Below, one piece after another: positions 53,598 through 63,600 of a stretch of 64,000 nt of DNA; position 1 is the stretch's first letter; each line of letters begins with the position of its first letter. The notes under the pieces were generated by a model, which saw only the letters and a list, made by a program, of their open reading frames with translations, was not told the origin of the DNA and ran no database searches. Position numbers and translations under genes: made by a program. Source of the DNA: Prolixibacter denitrificans (GTDB lineage: Bacteria; Bacteroidota; Bacteroidia; Bacteroidales; Prolixibacteraceae); the NCBI RefSeq assembly GCF_003014495.1, contig NZ_PYGC01000002.1:124001-188000 (forward strand). Direction: 5' to 3'.

Positions 53598-53933
53598 TTA
53601 TAATTTTTGATTATTCTTATGTCGCTCGCTATCGCGATTGGTTTTCTTTTCCAGGTTCTTCCGGAATGCCGATGTAATGTCAACTCCGGTTTGATTGGCC
53701 AAACATAGCAGCACCCAAAGTACATCGGCCATTTCGTCGGCTAATTTACTGCCATCTTCGCCTTTTTTGAATGACTGATCGCCATATTTCCGCGAAATAA
53801 TGCGGGCCAGCTCTCCCACTTCTTCCGTCAGGATAGCCATATTGGTCAACTCACTAAAATAGCGGACTCCGTACTTTTTAATCCAGTCGTCCACCATCGT
53901 TTGCGCTTCCTGCAGCGTCACCTGTTCTTCCAT
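53598..53933 (-). CDS. MazG-like nucleotide pyrophosphohydrolase
   Basis: The 111-residue protein is a compact all-alpha NTP pyrophosphatase with LTEEVGELARII (EEXXE-type motif near 29-40) and KLADEMADVLWVLLCLAN (ExxD motif near 62-79), which bind magnesium. It probably hydrolyses non-canonical or excess nucleoside triphosphates. Its ATG directly follows the dtd stop codon, so translation of the two is coupled. Confidence 0.92.
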   Translation of the reverse strand: MEEQVTLQEAQTMVDDWIKKYGVRYFSELTNMAILTEEVGELARIISRKYGDQSFKKGEDGSKLADEMADVLWVLLCLANQTGVDITSAFRKNLEKKTNRDSERHKNNQKL

Positions 53934-54386
53934 TTATTCCTTGTTTTTGGTATCGATGAGAATTGTAACCGGCCCGTCGTTCACCAATTCAACGTCCATG
54001 TGCGCGCCAAACTCTCCTGTCTGTACCTCTTTACCCAAATCCTTCGATAATTGTTCCACGAAAGCTTCGTACATCGGCACGGAAATTTCCGGTTTGGCGG
54101 CTGTGATATAGGATGGCCTGTTTCCTTTCTTCGTTTTCGCGTGAAGCGTAAACTGACTAACAACAAGCAGTTCTCCCTCAACATCTTTAACTGAAAGATT
54201 CATGACATCATTGTCATCATTAAATACTCGTAATTGAGTAACTTTATTACTCAACCATTGAATATCTTCTTGTCCGTCAGCATCTTCGACTCCCAACAAT
54301 ACAAGCAAGCCTTTATTAATGAACGATTTAACGTTTCCATCAATGGTTACTGAAGCCCGGCTAACCCGCTGAATCACTACACGCAT
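53934..54386 (-). CDS. dtd: D-aminoacyl-tRNA deacylase
   Basis: The 150-residue protein begins MRVVIQRVSRASVTIDG and carries LLVVSQFTLHA near 74-84 (SQFTL motif) and a Gly-mediated cross-subunit motif (usually GPVT; here NDGPVTILID near 136-145). It removes D-amino acids from tRNAs. An unusually clear GGAGG ribosome binding site lies 4 bases before the ATG. It is the first gene of a dtd-MazG-deoC operon. Confidence 0.96.
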   Translation of the reverse strand: MRVVIQRVSRASVTIDGNVKSFINKGLLVLLGVEDADGQEDIQWLSNKVTQLRVFNDDNDVMNLSVKDVEGELLVVSQFTLHAKTKKGNRPSYITAAKPEISVPMYEAFVEQLSKDLGKEVQTGEFGAHMDVELVNDGPVTILIDTKNKE

Positions 54387-54391
54387 AGTAC

Positions 54392-54406
54392 CTCCAAATT
54401 TTGGAG
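54392..54406. repeat. 15-bp palindrome upstream of dtd
   Basis: CTCCAAA and TTTGGAG flank a single T. The arms contain the dtd ribosome binding site on the minus strand. The site may bind a protein or hide the ribosome site in a hairpin, but the loop is too small for a stable one. Confidence 0.35.
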
Positions 54407-54457
54407 CACTAATTTAACGAATTACCGCCGTATGAAGCAAGATTGAGCGCAAAACCC

Positions 54458-54465
54458 TATTTTTG
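54458..54465 (+). promoter_or_regulatory. -7 element for the lipoate ligase gene
   Basis: An exact TATTTTTG, with TTG 22 bases upstream at 54433-54435, lies 25 bases before the ATG at 54491. It excludes the in-frame ATG at 54443 as a start. Confidence 0.55.
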
Positions 54466-54490
54466 CCAGCATATTGACAAACATCGAGCT

Positions 54491-55471
54491 ATGTATTACC
54501 TGGTTTCATCGTCGAACGACCCGTATTTCAATATTGCATCGGAAGAATACTTATTGAAGAATTTCACCGATGAGTTCTTCCTACTCTATATCAACGAGCC
54601 CTCCATCATCGTGGGGAAGCACCAAAATACGCTTTCAGAAATCAATCTCGACTATGTTGAAGCCAACGGAATCAAAGTGGTTCGGCGGTTATCGGGCGGC
54701 GGTACTGTTTTTCACGATTCCGGAAACCTGAACTTCTGTTTCATCCGGAATATCGCCGCAAACGAGGATATATCGTTCAAACGCTTCACGCAACCGATAG
54801 TCAACGCTCTCGCGACTATTGGAATTGAAGCCTCTTTTTCGGGCCGGCACGATTTGCTGGTGAAAAGCAAAAAAATATCGGGTAATGCGATGCATGTTTA
54901 CAAAAAGCGCGTTTTATCGCACGGAACGCTGCTTTATACTTCCCAAATTGGAAAGCTTTCCAGTGCATTAAAATCAAATCCCTCGTTTTTCCAGGACAAA
55001 GCAGTCAAATCAAATCGCTCGCGGGTTGCCAATATTTCCTCTTTTTTGCCCTCTCCTCCTTCGATTGAAGAGTTCACACAGCAAATTTTGGGACATATTC
55101 GTGAAGTCAATCCGAATGCTGAAGCTTATACTTTTTCGAAAGAGGACTTAGCTGCGATCGAACAACTGCAAAAGGAAAAATTCGGAACCTGGGAATGGAA
55201 CTACGGCTACTCGCCCAAATATGTATTCCTAAAAGATGGGTTGCTTTCAGGAAAACCAGCATCATTGAGCCTGAAAATAGAGAAAGGCAGAATAAAATCG
55301 GTAGAATTGGCGAGTGAGATTCTATCGCCTGAATTGATAGATGCTCTTTCTGATAAATTGATGGATAATTTCCATGATCGAAAGGATATCAAAGAGAAAT
55401 TACAGCAGTTTTTGGAGGAAAATGAGCTGAAAAGTATAAATGCAGCAGAATTTTTGAACCTGTTCCTTTAG
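54491..55471 (+). CDS. lplA: Lipoate-protein ligase A
   Basis: From the ATG at 54491 the protein has 326 residues. The ligase catalytic domain has the lipoate-binding RRLSGGGTVFHDSGNLNF near 68-85, GRHDLLVKSKKISGNA near 118-133 with the catalytic Lys, and a C-terminal accessory domain (about 245-326). It attaches lipoate to the E2 and H proteins of oxidative complexes, fitting the TCA genes elsewhere in the window. It is a single-gene unit, divergent from dtd and convergent with uvrC. Confidence 0.94.
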   Translation: MYYLVSSSNDPYFNIASEEYLLKNFTDEFFLLYINEPSIIVGKHQNTLSEINLDYVEANGIKVVRRLSGGGTVFHDSGNLNFCFIRNIAANEDISFKRFTQPIVNALATIGIEASFSGRHDLLVKSKKISGNAMHVYKKRVLSHGTLLYTSQIGKLSSALKSNPSFFQDKAVKSNRSRVANISSFLPSPPSIEEFTQQILGHIREVNPNAEAYTFSKEDLAAIEQLQKEKFGTWEWNYGYSPKYVFLKDGLLSGKPASLSLKIEKGRIKSVELASEILSPELIDALSDKLMDNFHDRKDIKEKLQQFLEENELKSINAAEFLNLFL

Positions 55472-55498
55472 TTTAGCTACTAAAAATTCAAGTAATAT

Positions 55499-57331
55499 TT
55501 ACTTATTGACTGATTTACTGCTGCTTGATTTGACATACGAAATTACCTTTTCAGCTTTTAACCGCCCAATTACTGCGGCTATTTCTTCTACCGAACGGCT
55601 TTTTATCTGCTCTAGCGACTTAAATTCCTTCAAAAGTGCTTCAACCGTTTTAGGGCCGACGCCGGGAATATTATCCAGTTCCGATTTAATAAAACCAGCC
55701 GAACGCTTATTGCGGTGAAAGGTAATTCCGAACCGGTGCGCTTCGTCGCGCAAGTGCTGAATAATCTTTAAAGTCTCTGAATTTTTATCGAGATAAATCG
55801 GAACGCTGTCACCCGGAAAAAAGATCTCTTCCAGTCTTTTGGCAATTCCAATTATGCTGATTTTTCCCCGCAGACCAAGTTTCTCCAACGAATTTAATGC
55901 AGCGCCCAACTGTCCTTTCCCTCCGTCAATGACGATTAACTGCGGAAGGTCTTTCTCCTCGTCCAACAACCGACGGTAGCGACGAAATATAATCTCCTCC
56001 ATCGATGCAAAATCGTTGGGCCCCTCTACTGTTTTAATATTGAAATGCCGGTAATCTCTTTTAGCCGGCTTCCCATTCCGAAAAACGACACACGATGCTA
56101 CCGGATAATTTCCCTGGATATTGGAGTTGTCAAAACACTCAATGTGAACCGGCGCTTCTTTTAATCGCAGATCGGTTTTCATGGTCTCCATAATCCGGTC
56201 TACTTTATTTTGTGGATTACGAAGCGATTGCTGTTTGCGTTTTTCCAGCTTATAAAAGCGTGCATTTTTCTGCGAAAGCTCCAGTAATTTCTTTTTGTCT
56301 CCGCGCTGGGGAATCGTAAAAATGATTTGATCGAAATCAGTATCCGGATGAAAGGGGACCACAATTTCCCGGGCATTGGAGAATACTTTTTGCCGGATTT
56401 CGACAATTCCCAGCGCTAACAATTCTTCTTTTGATTCATCCAACCGCTTCCTCATTTCGATGGTGTGTGATTGAATAATGGCCCCATCCACCACTTTCAG
56501 GAAATTGACGTAACCAAATTTTTCATCTTCATCGAAAGAAAAAACATCCAGATTGGTAATAGAAGAGCCGACAATTGTCGATTTGCTCCGGTACTTTTCG
56601 AGAATATCGAGCTTCGATTTTATTTCTGCCGCTTTCTCGAATTCATACGAAGAAGCATACCCATCCATGACTGTTTTGAGATGTGACGTGACCGAATTCA
56701 GGTTTCCCTTCAGTATATTTTTAATCTGGTCAATCATTTCGTTATACTCTCCTTCTTCCTGAAGTCCTTCACACGGCCCCTTACAATTTCCTAAATGATA
56801 TTCCAGGCAAACTTTGTATTTGCCTTTCGCAATATTTTCCTGGGCCAGATTATAGCCGCAGGTTCGAATGGTGTAAAGCTGTTTGATTACATCCAGGATG
56901 GTGCGCACCATTCCAACCGAAGTGTAAGGACCGAAATAGAGGGAACCGTCACGAACCACTCGTCGGGTAGAAAAAACTCTCGGGAAAGGTTCATTCTTGA
57001 TGCAAATCCAGGGAAAAGATTTGTCGTCCTTGAGAAGGACGTTGTAACGCGGTTGGTATTTTTTAATGAGATTATTTTCGAGGAGAAGGGCATCTTCTTC
57101 TGTCTCGACCACCACATGTTGAATATCGGCAGTCTTCCGAACCAGAATTTCAGTTTTCCGGTTATCGTGGCGTTTGGTAAAATAGGAGGAAACCCGCTTT
57201 TTGAGGTTTTTGGCTTTACCTACATAAATGATTTTTCCATCGGAGTTGAAATACTGATAAACCCCGGGAGATTCGGGAAGGACCCGAACTAATTCTTTTA
57301 ATCGTTCATTCCGCAGGTTTTCCTCACTCAT
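55499..57331 (-). CDS. uvrC: Excinuclease ABC subunit C
   Basis: The 610-residue protein has the N-terminal GIY-YIG nuclease (about 18-95, PGVYQYFNSDGKIIYVGKAKNLKKR), which makes the 3' incision. A Cys-rich linker (CGYNLAQENIAKGKYKVCLEYHLGNCKGPC near 158-187) and a UVR helical pair (about 205-240) for UvrB contact follow. The RNase H-like endonuclease (about 385-540, ECFDNSNIQGNYPVAS) makes the 5' incision. Tandem helix-hairpin-helix motifs end it (about 550-595). It acts in nucleotide excision repair. It starts 9 bases after apt on the same strand. Confidence 0.97.
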   Translation of the reverse strand: MSEENLRNERLKELVRVLPESPGVYQYFNSDGKIIYVGKAKNLKKRVSSYFTKRHDNRKTEILVRKTADIQHVVVETEEDALLLENNLIKKYQPRYNVLLKDDKSFPWICIKNEPFPRVFSTRRVVRDGSLYFGPYTSVGMVRTILDVIKQLYTIRTCGYNLAQENIAKGKYKVCLEYHLGNCKGPCEGLQEEGEYNEMIDQIKNILKGNLNSVTSHLKTVMDGYASSYEFEKAAEIKSKLDILEKYRSKSTIVGSSITNLDVFSFDEDEKFGYVNFLKVVDGAIIQSHTIEMRKRLDESKEELLALGIVEIRQKVFSNAREIVVPFHPDTDFDQIIFTIPQRGDKKKLLELSQKNARFYKLEKRKQQSLRNPQNKVDRIMETMKTDLRLKEAPVHIECFDNSNIQGNYPVASCVVFRNGKPAKRDYRHFNIKTVEGPNDFASMEEIIFRRYRRLLDEEKDLPQLIVIDGGKGQLGAALNSLEKLGLRGKISIIGIAKRLEEIFFPGDSVPIYLDKNSETLKIIQHLRDEAHRFGITFHRNKRSAGFIKSELDNIPGVGPKTVEALLKEFKSLEQIKSRSVEEIAAVIGRLKAEKVISYVKSSSSKSVNK

Positions 57332-57340
57332 ATTCTCTTT

Positions 57341-57874
57341 TTAAAAATGAATCAATGACCAAACCGGTACTTGCTCATCGATTTTCTCCCGTCCTTTCAG
57401 AAAATCCAATTCCACAAAAAAGTTGACGAAAATTTTCTTCACTCCAAATTTACGAACCAAGTCAATTGTTGCACCAACAGTTCCTCCGGTAGCCAACAAA
57501 TCGTCATGAATTAAAACAACATCTTCAGACGAAAGTGCGTCGGTGTGCATTTCCAAAGTGTCCGTTCCGTATTCTAATTCGTAAGATTGCTTATAGGTTT
57601 CGGCTGGTAATTTTCCCGGTTTACGAACAGGCACGAAACCGGCATTTAATTCATACGCCAGAGCCGTTCCCAAAATAAAACCGCGAGACTCCACTCCCAC
57701 AATTCGGGTGATACCTAAATCACGATAATGATTCGCCGTTTCCTTTACAATAAACTGCATAAGCTCGGGCTGCTTAAATGCGGTGGTAACATCTTTAAAT
57801 TGAATTCCCGGCTTCGGAAAGTCGGGAATATTCCTGATAGATGCTTGTACAACATCCAAATTAATTTTTGTCAT
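57341..57874 (-). CDS. apt: Adenine phosphoribosyltransferase
   Basis: The 177-residue protein has the PRPP loop VVLIHDDLLATGGTV near 120-134, GVESRGFILGTALAYEL near 60-76 and FPKPGIQFKDVT near 20-31, all typical of the enzyme that salvages adenine to AMP. It is followed after 9 bases by uvrC. The 67 bases between it and mnmG contain a parS-like palindrome and a near-consensus -7 sequence (minus-strand TATATTTA), so apt probably has its own promoter. Confidence 0.96.
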   Translation of the reverse strand: MTKINLDVVQASIRNIPDFPKPGIQFKDVTTAFKQPELMQFIVKETANHYRDLGITRIVGVESRGFILGTALAYELNAGFVPVRKPGKLPAETYKQSYELEYGTDTLEMHTDALSSEDVVLIHDDLLATGGTVGATIDLVRKFGVKKIFVNFFVELDFLKGREKIDEQVPVWSLIHF

Positions 57875-57925
57875 TTTAGCTGTTTAAATATAGGAAAATC
57901 AATAAGTCTACAACTTTTATACTTA

Positions 57926-57941
57926 TGTTCCACGTGGAACA
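57926..57941. other. parS-like centromere site
   Basis: The 16-bp sequence TGTTCCACGTGGAACA is a perfect palindrome. It matches the known chromosomal parS motif (TGTTnCACGTGnAACA) and is identical to the core form reported for pseudomonads. It begins the base after the mnmG stop codon. ParB binds such sites near the replication origin, and mnmG (gidA) is itself often origin-proximal. The parAB genes are not in the window. It is the only such palindrome I found here. Confidence 0.85.
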
Positions 57942-59822
57942 TTACCTTCCCAGAAGCACCAAAAGTACATTTATATCACTCGGTGAAACACCGGAAATTC
58001 GACTGGCTTGTCCAATCGTATCCGGTAGAATTCTATCCAATTTTTGGCGAGCCTCGGTTGATAATGACTCCAAAGACATGTAATCGAATTTACCAGTGAT
58101 ATTAATATTCTCGAGTCGATTCAATTTATCAGCAATTCCTTTCTCTCTTTCGATGTATCCAGAATACTTCATCAAAATTTCAGCTGATTCGAGAATTTCA
58201 TCTCTCCTTTCTTCCGGAAGTGAATCATACAATTTCTTCAAACCACGAACCGTACCCAATAAATCAAAAATCCGAAGTTGTGGACGAAGAACCAAATTAA
58301 ACAGTTTTGTTCCCTGCTTAAGTGGTGCGGTATTTTTTCCTTCCAAAAGATCGTTGATGTATTGCGGCTTCACTGAATACTCTTTGCAGAAATTAATCAC
58401 TTTATCGCGTAAGGAAATTTTCTCCTGTAATAAACTATAACGCTCTTCGTCTACCAAACCGAGTTGGTACCCTTTTTCCGTAAGTCGAATATCTGCATCA
58501 TCCTGACGTAGCAAAATCCGATATTCAGCACGACTGGTAAACATCCGATAAGGTTCGTCTACACCTTTCGTTACCAAATCATCAATGAGAACACCAATGT
58601 AAGACTCATTACGTCCGAGCGTGAACGGTTCTTTTTCATTTATCTTGAGGTGTGCATTGATACCAGCGATGATACCCTGCGCAGCTGCTTCCTCATATCC
58701 TGTCGTTCCATTTATCTGACCGGCAAAGTACAGGTTCGAAACCATCTTCGTCTCCAGCGTATGATGAAGTTGCGTCGGATCGAAATAGTCATACTCGATG
58801 GCGTATCCGGGTCGAAGTACGCGAGCATTTTCTAAACCTTCTACTTTGTGGATAGCTTTGATCTGAACATCCCATGGAAGAGACGAAGAAAATCCATTGA
58901 GATAATATTCGATGGTACTCTCTCCTTCCGGTTCCAGAAACAACTGATGTTTTTCCTTGTCGGCGAATGTCACCAACTTGGTCTCGATACTCGGACAGTA
59001 CCGCGGACCTAGCCCTTCAATACTACCATCGAACAGCGGTGAAAACTCAAAGCCGGTAGATAGCTCTTCGTGAACCTCCTTATTCGTATAAGTAATAAAA
59101 CAACTTTTTTGTTTCAATGCCCGGTTATCTGAACTCGGCAAATAACTAAATTTTCCGTACGACTCATCTCCGGGTTGTTCCTGCAATTTCGAGAAATCAA
59201 TAGAACGACCATCAATACGCACTGGCGTACCGGTTTTCATCCGACCAACTTTGAATCCAAAGTCAAACAGCTGGGCAGACATCCCTTTAGAGGAAGGTTC
59301 GGAAATGCGTCCACCTTCAATTTTTGTTTTTCCGAAATGCATTAAGCCGTTCAAAAAAGTGCCATTCGTCAAAACAACCGCTTTTCCAAAAAACTCAACA
59401 CCCAATTCAGTCCGCACACCGCAAACACGATCCCCTTCGAAAATGAGATCTTTTACCATTCCCTGCCAGAAATCGACGTTCGGAATACCCTCTAAAACGG
59501 ATCTCCAATTCTCTGAGAATCGCATCCTGTCGCACTGAGCCCTTGGACTCCACATTGCCGGCCCCTTAGAACGGTTTAACATTCTGAACTGAATTGTACT
59601 CCGATCAGTCACAATTCCCATGTAGCCGCCAAGAGCATCTATCTCTCTAACAATCTGCCCCTTGGCAATACCACCAACAGCAGGATTACAGCTCATCTGT
59701 GCAATCTTATTCAGGTCCATGGTCACCAATAAAACCTTCGAACCCAAATTTGCTGCTGCTGCTGCAGCCTCACTACCGGAATGACCGGCTCCCACTACTA
59801 TCACATCGTATTTTGGCAGCAT
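57942..59822 (-). CDS. mnmG: tRNA uridine-5-carboxymethylaminomethyl modification enzyme MnmG (GidA)
   Basis: The 626-residue flavoprotein starts with the FAD motif [22 protein letters not shown] (9-30), followed by [23 protein letters not shown] (45-67) and the GTPVRIDGR segment. The Cys-containing C-terminal domain (about 510-620) for tRNA binding closes it. With MnmE it makes the cmnm5 modification of uridine 34 of certain tRNAs. It is 12 bases after ybeY, the last gene of a four-gene minus-strand unit, and ends against the parS-like site. Confidence 0.97.
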   Translation of the reverse strand: MLPKYDVIVVGAGHSGSEAAAAAANLGSKVLLVTMDLNKIAQMSCNPAVGGIAKGQIVREIDALGGYMGIVTDRSTIQFRMLNRSKGPAMWSPRAQCDRMRFSENWRSVLEGIPNVDFWQGMVKDLIFEGDRVCGVRTELGVEFFGKAVVLTNGTFLNGLMHFGKTKIEGGRISEPSSKGMSAQLFDFGFKVGRMKTGTPVRIDGRSIDFSKLQEQPGDESYGKFSYLPSSDNRALKQKSCFITYTNKEVHEELSTGFEFSPLFDGSIEGLGPRYCPSIETKLVTFADKEKHQLFLEPEGESTIEYYLNGFSSSLPWDVQIKAIHKVEGLENARVLRPGYAIEYDYFDPTQLHHTLETKMVSNLYFAGQINGTTGYEEAAAQGIIAGINAHLKINEKEPFTLGRNESYIGVLIDDLVTKGVDEPYRMFTSRAEYRILLRQDDADIRLTEKGYQLGLVDEERYSLLQEKISLRDKVINFCKEYSVKPQYINDLLEGKNTAPLKQGTKLFNLVLRPQLRIFDLLGTVRGLKKLYDSLPEERRDEILESAEILMKYSGYIEREKGIADKLNRLENINITGKFDYMSLESLSTEARQKLDRILPDTIGQASRISGVSPSDINVLLVLLGR

Positions 59823-59834
59823 ATTCTCTTTTCT

Positions 59835-60263
59835 TTATTTTTCAATATTATGATAATCTAAAATAGACGCGTCTTCTTGCAGCGTCATTTCCTCCTGGTC
59901 ATTCTCATTTTTATCATTGAATCCGATTAAATGCAAAATGCCATGAGCAAGAACCCGAAGTAATTCTTCATCATAAGAAACATTAAACTCAATAGCATTA
60001 TCGGCAACTCTTTCGGTGCTGATGAACACATCACCTGACACCGTATCACACTCGGTATAATCGAACGTAATAATATCAGTCAGGTAATCGTGACTTAAGT
60101 ATTGTCGATTCACCTCCAACAAATACGAATCGCTACAGAAAATGTAACTCAGCTCACCTATTTCTTTTTCATGCTTTTTGGCTACAAAAACAAGCCATTT
60201 TTTAACGCGTTCGATATCGAGATGGGGTAATTCCACATCCTCGTTGTAAAACTGAATATTCAC
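59835..60263 (-). CDS. ybeY: Endoribonuclease YbeY (rRNA maturation factor)
   Basis: The 142-residue protein has the YbeY pattern: YLTDIITFDY (60-69), SGDVFIS (76-82) and the HGxLHL motif with H107 and H111. The third zinc ligand position, His in the HGxLHLxGYDH consensus, is Asp here (D117). Asp could still bind zinc, and from general knowledge Bacteroidota forms often differ at this point. It acts in 16S rRNA 3'-end maturation and ribosome quality control. It lies 2 bases after the RsbW-like gene. Confidence 0.93.
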   Translation of the reverse strand: MNIQFYNEDVELPHLDIERVKKWLVFVAKKHEKEIGELSYIFCSDSYLLEVNRQYLSHDYLTDIITFDYTECDTVSGDVFISTERVADNAIEFNVSYDEELLRVLAHGILHLIGFNDKNENDQEEMTLQEDASILDYHNIEK

Positions 60264-60265
60264 GA

Positions 60266-60676
60266 CTAAATACGGATTAACAATTTGACGACATTCCCTT
60301 TACCGATAACCTCAAACCCATCGCAAAGGTTTTTAATAAAAAATATTCCCCTGCCATTTTCCTTGGTTATATTATCGCCACAGGTAGGATTAGCAACACA
60401 TTCCGGGTCAAAACCTTTTCCTTCATCTTCTATACGAACCTGGATTGTAGATTCATCTACCTCCAAATCGATCTTGACTTTCTTACTCTCATCAGACTTA
60501 TTCCCATGTATAATCGCATTTTGAACAGCCTCAAGCAACGAAGTCTGAAAAGAAAAATAGGTCTCACAATCAAGCGACAACGAATCACGCATCTCGTGAC
60601 ACACCTTAAGACACGTTTTCAACTCCTCGATGCGGGATTGAATTTCCAATTGCCGTTTGATTACATTACCGACCAT
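60266..60676 (-). CDS. RsbW-like anti-sigma factor / HATPase domain protein
   Basis: The 136 residues form a lone GHKL ATPase: N-box with E49 and N53 in LLEAVQNAIIHGN, G1 box EDEGKGFDP (83-91) and G2 box NGRGIFFIKNL (107-117). Its size and HGN motif match the serine-kinase anti-sigma regulators (RsbW/SpoIIAB group) rather than a histidine kinase, as there is no dimerisation/His domain. The target, an anti-anti-sigma factor or other protein, is not encoded nearby. Its start overlaps the preceding DUF4175 gene by 11 bases, so translation is coupled, and ybeY follows after 2 bases. Confidence 0.88.
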   Translation of the reverse strand: MVGNVIKRQLEIQSRIEELKTCLKVCHEMRDSLSLDCETYFSFQTSLLEAVQNAIIHGNKSDESKKVKIDLEVDESTIQVRIEDEGKGFDPECVANPTCGDNITKENGRGIFFIKNLCDGFEVIGKGNVVKLLIRI

Positions 60677-63600
60677 TAATATTTTTTAGATAAGAATTAA
60701 ACTTTTCACGGTAAAAATAGTTCATTCTCCACGATGACCTCGAAATTATGTCAAGCTCATCTTCCTTTTTCGCCTCCTTCTCAAAAAACTCTTGGGGATG
60801 ACTTACCAATTGATTTTTAGCTGTTTCAGACTCTCTTTCGTTGTCTGAATTACGCTGCATTTTGGCATTTTTTGCATCCAATAAATGTTCAAATATAAGA
60901 TTTTGTCGCTTAACTGTCTGTTGGGTAACGTTTTTACTTACCAAATCATTTCTATTTTGATTGAGTAACCTTTGCGCTTCCTTCAGCTGCTTCTCGACAT
61001 CCGGACCTAAATTACCTTTCAAAACCTGCTCCCGAATCGCCTGCTCAATCATCTCCTGCTGCATCAACATTTCACCAATCTGTTCATTTCCTGGATTCTG
61101 GCCACTCTTAAGGTCATCCAACATCCCCTGCATTTGCTGCTTTAGCTTTTTCTGAAGCTCTGCCAGGCTGGGAATTGAACTGCTTTTACCGCCAGGCCTA
61201 TTGCAGGTACCATCGCCGGGCTGTGCATTCTTCATCATATCCATGATTTGCTGCAATGCCTCTGAAAGATACAACGCCAGGTTGTTAGCCGACGTCATTG
61301 AAAACTGCTGATTAATCCTTCCTTTTTGATACTGACTCTCCTCTAAACCCGAAAGTGCCTTATCGGTATAATATTTCCAATTGAGCGACTCCTTGCCTAT
61401 TTGCATATTAATCTGTGGTGCCTGCTTCGACAACAGGTACAGCGTATCACGCAACTGTTCCTCAAACTGCACCAGATTCTTTTGCTTGTCGAGATAGCCT
61501 GTCAACGCGGGATCCAAAGCAGAAACTCCCTTCATCTCTTCCATCAAATTCTCCTGCTGAAATGAATAAGTCAGAATATTATCCGCGAGGTATTGAATCC
61601 GCCGAACCTGTTCCCAATCAATTTCCATCTGTGACGACAACATACTCTTATTCAAATTCTCGGCTACCTTCTTCAAGGAATGACTAATCCGGTCAGAAGT
61701 ATCACTACGCTTATTCCGGCTTTCCTTCTTTTCAGAAAGCGATTGCATATCATCGTTTATTTCTTTCCGGAGCGAACCTGACTTGTTAATCGAATAAGGC
61801 TTTTCTAATTCGCCATTCTGCTTCATTACAGAATCAATTGCTGAAAAGGCAGCTTTAATATCTTCGTCTTGCTTAGCTAACAAAGAATCCTCTTTGGAAC
61901 GACCGCCTTTTTTCATCAAGTCGGACAAAGTTTTTTGCTGTTTTGCCAGCTCCTGTAAATTGTTCTCAATGTCATGAATGGACTTTTCTACCTGCATTTT
62001 CTTCAACAAAGCGATGTTCCTGTCCAACTGCTTACTTAAATCATCCAACCGATAATTGATGTCCTTAGTTAACTCGTTGAATTTCTTTTGGTCAAACTGG
62101 TTCATGAGCGTGTTCAACTCGTCAAACAACTTTTTCAAGTCATCGGAATAAAGCTGATCCATCAACTGCTCTACTTGCTTTTGCTTCTCCAACAAAGCAG
62201 GTGACAGCTGTGAGAAATTCTTCGACAAATTATTCAGTTCTCGATTCTCTTTACTCACATTATCCATCAACTGATGAAGCTGGCTGTTCTGTTGCCTAAT
62301 TCCTTCCGATATTTGTTTCTTTTCCCAATCGGTAAGTTGACCGCTTAACATCTTATTTCGCATCTTTCCGAAATCCTGTTGTATCTTCCGGGCCGCTTCC
62401 TTCCCTTCATTCAATTTGTCTTCAAGCCGCTGATAGCCTTTCTTGTTTTCCGCTTCCACTTCGTGAAATCCGGGAAAACGAAACGTAAACACCTCGCTTT
62501 GTTTCTTCTTAAAATGATGGAGCTTGTCATTATCGGCCACTGTAAACCAATATTGATAAACGCCAGGCTTCAACCCTTTGAAACTATATCCGTAGAAGAA
62601 ATCCTGTGGGTTTTGGTTTGGATGCACGGAAACATTAGATGTCGAATCGAGCTCGTTACCAACGACGTGAAATTTCACATTATTGATCCCATAATCGTCG
62701 GATATTCTTCCATGAAAATAATAAGCTGTAAGATTTACGGAATCCTGTACCTGCTTAACAGCGATGGACGGATATTCGTCTTTCAGCACTTTTAAATTAT
62801 ATACCAAACCGTCATCCGTGAAATTTACATTCTTTACCCTGAAAAAGTACTCGGTATTCCCTAATATCGTCGAGTCTAAACGAAAACTCCCATCATCCTG
62901 TCTGACCATCTGTTCGGCATGTGAACCTGAACAAACAAAAACAGAATCAGCATCAACGGCGTTTAGCGTCCATTTCACCTTACTTCCGGCAGGAATTTCT
63001 GCGTCACCCTGATTCTCGAGTGTTCTAGACGCCATAGACGTATACTTCGGAGGGATAACATTGACGGTGAATGACCTAATAACAGGAACCGCCAAACACT
63101 TGATACCATAAACACCGGAGTAATATGGTCCGCCATTCAACTGGAACTGTAAATCGTGATACACATTTCCAATGGTATAATTATATGAACCATCGCCGAC
63201 AGGTTGCATGGCAAATTGATTTCCATTCATCACCACGTTCAAATGCGCAGGAAAATTGCTTCCTTGCAAACGAACACGAATTTTGTATGAATGTCCCTTT
63301 TTAACAGAAAGTGAATCATTTAGGAGCACAAATGAAAAGTCAGCAGCAGGTGAAAATTCCTGATTGTAATGGACGTATTGATGATATCCTTTTATTAGGA
63401 AGCCAGGCCTAAAGAGACTAAAAGAAAGGAAAAGCGCAGCTGCCATAGTTAAACTCCACTTTTCCATTTGCGGTAACCGAAACCGGAAAGCTTCTTTGAG
63501 CGGATATTTCTGAACAACTTCAAGCTTTTGCTTAATACTTGCAATTACGAGATCATTTCCGTTATTCTGTTCGTAGACTGATTTCAACTCCATCATGTTC

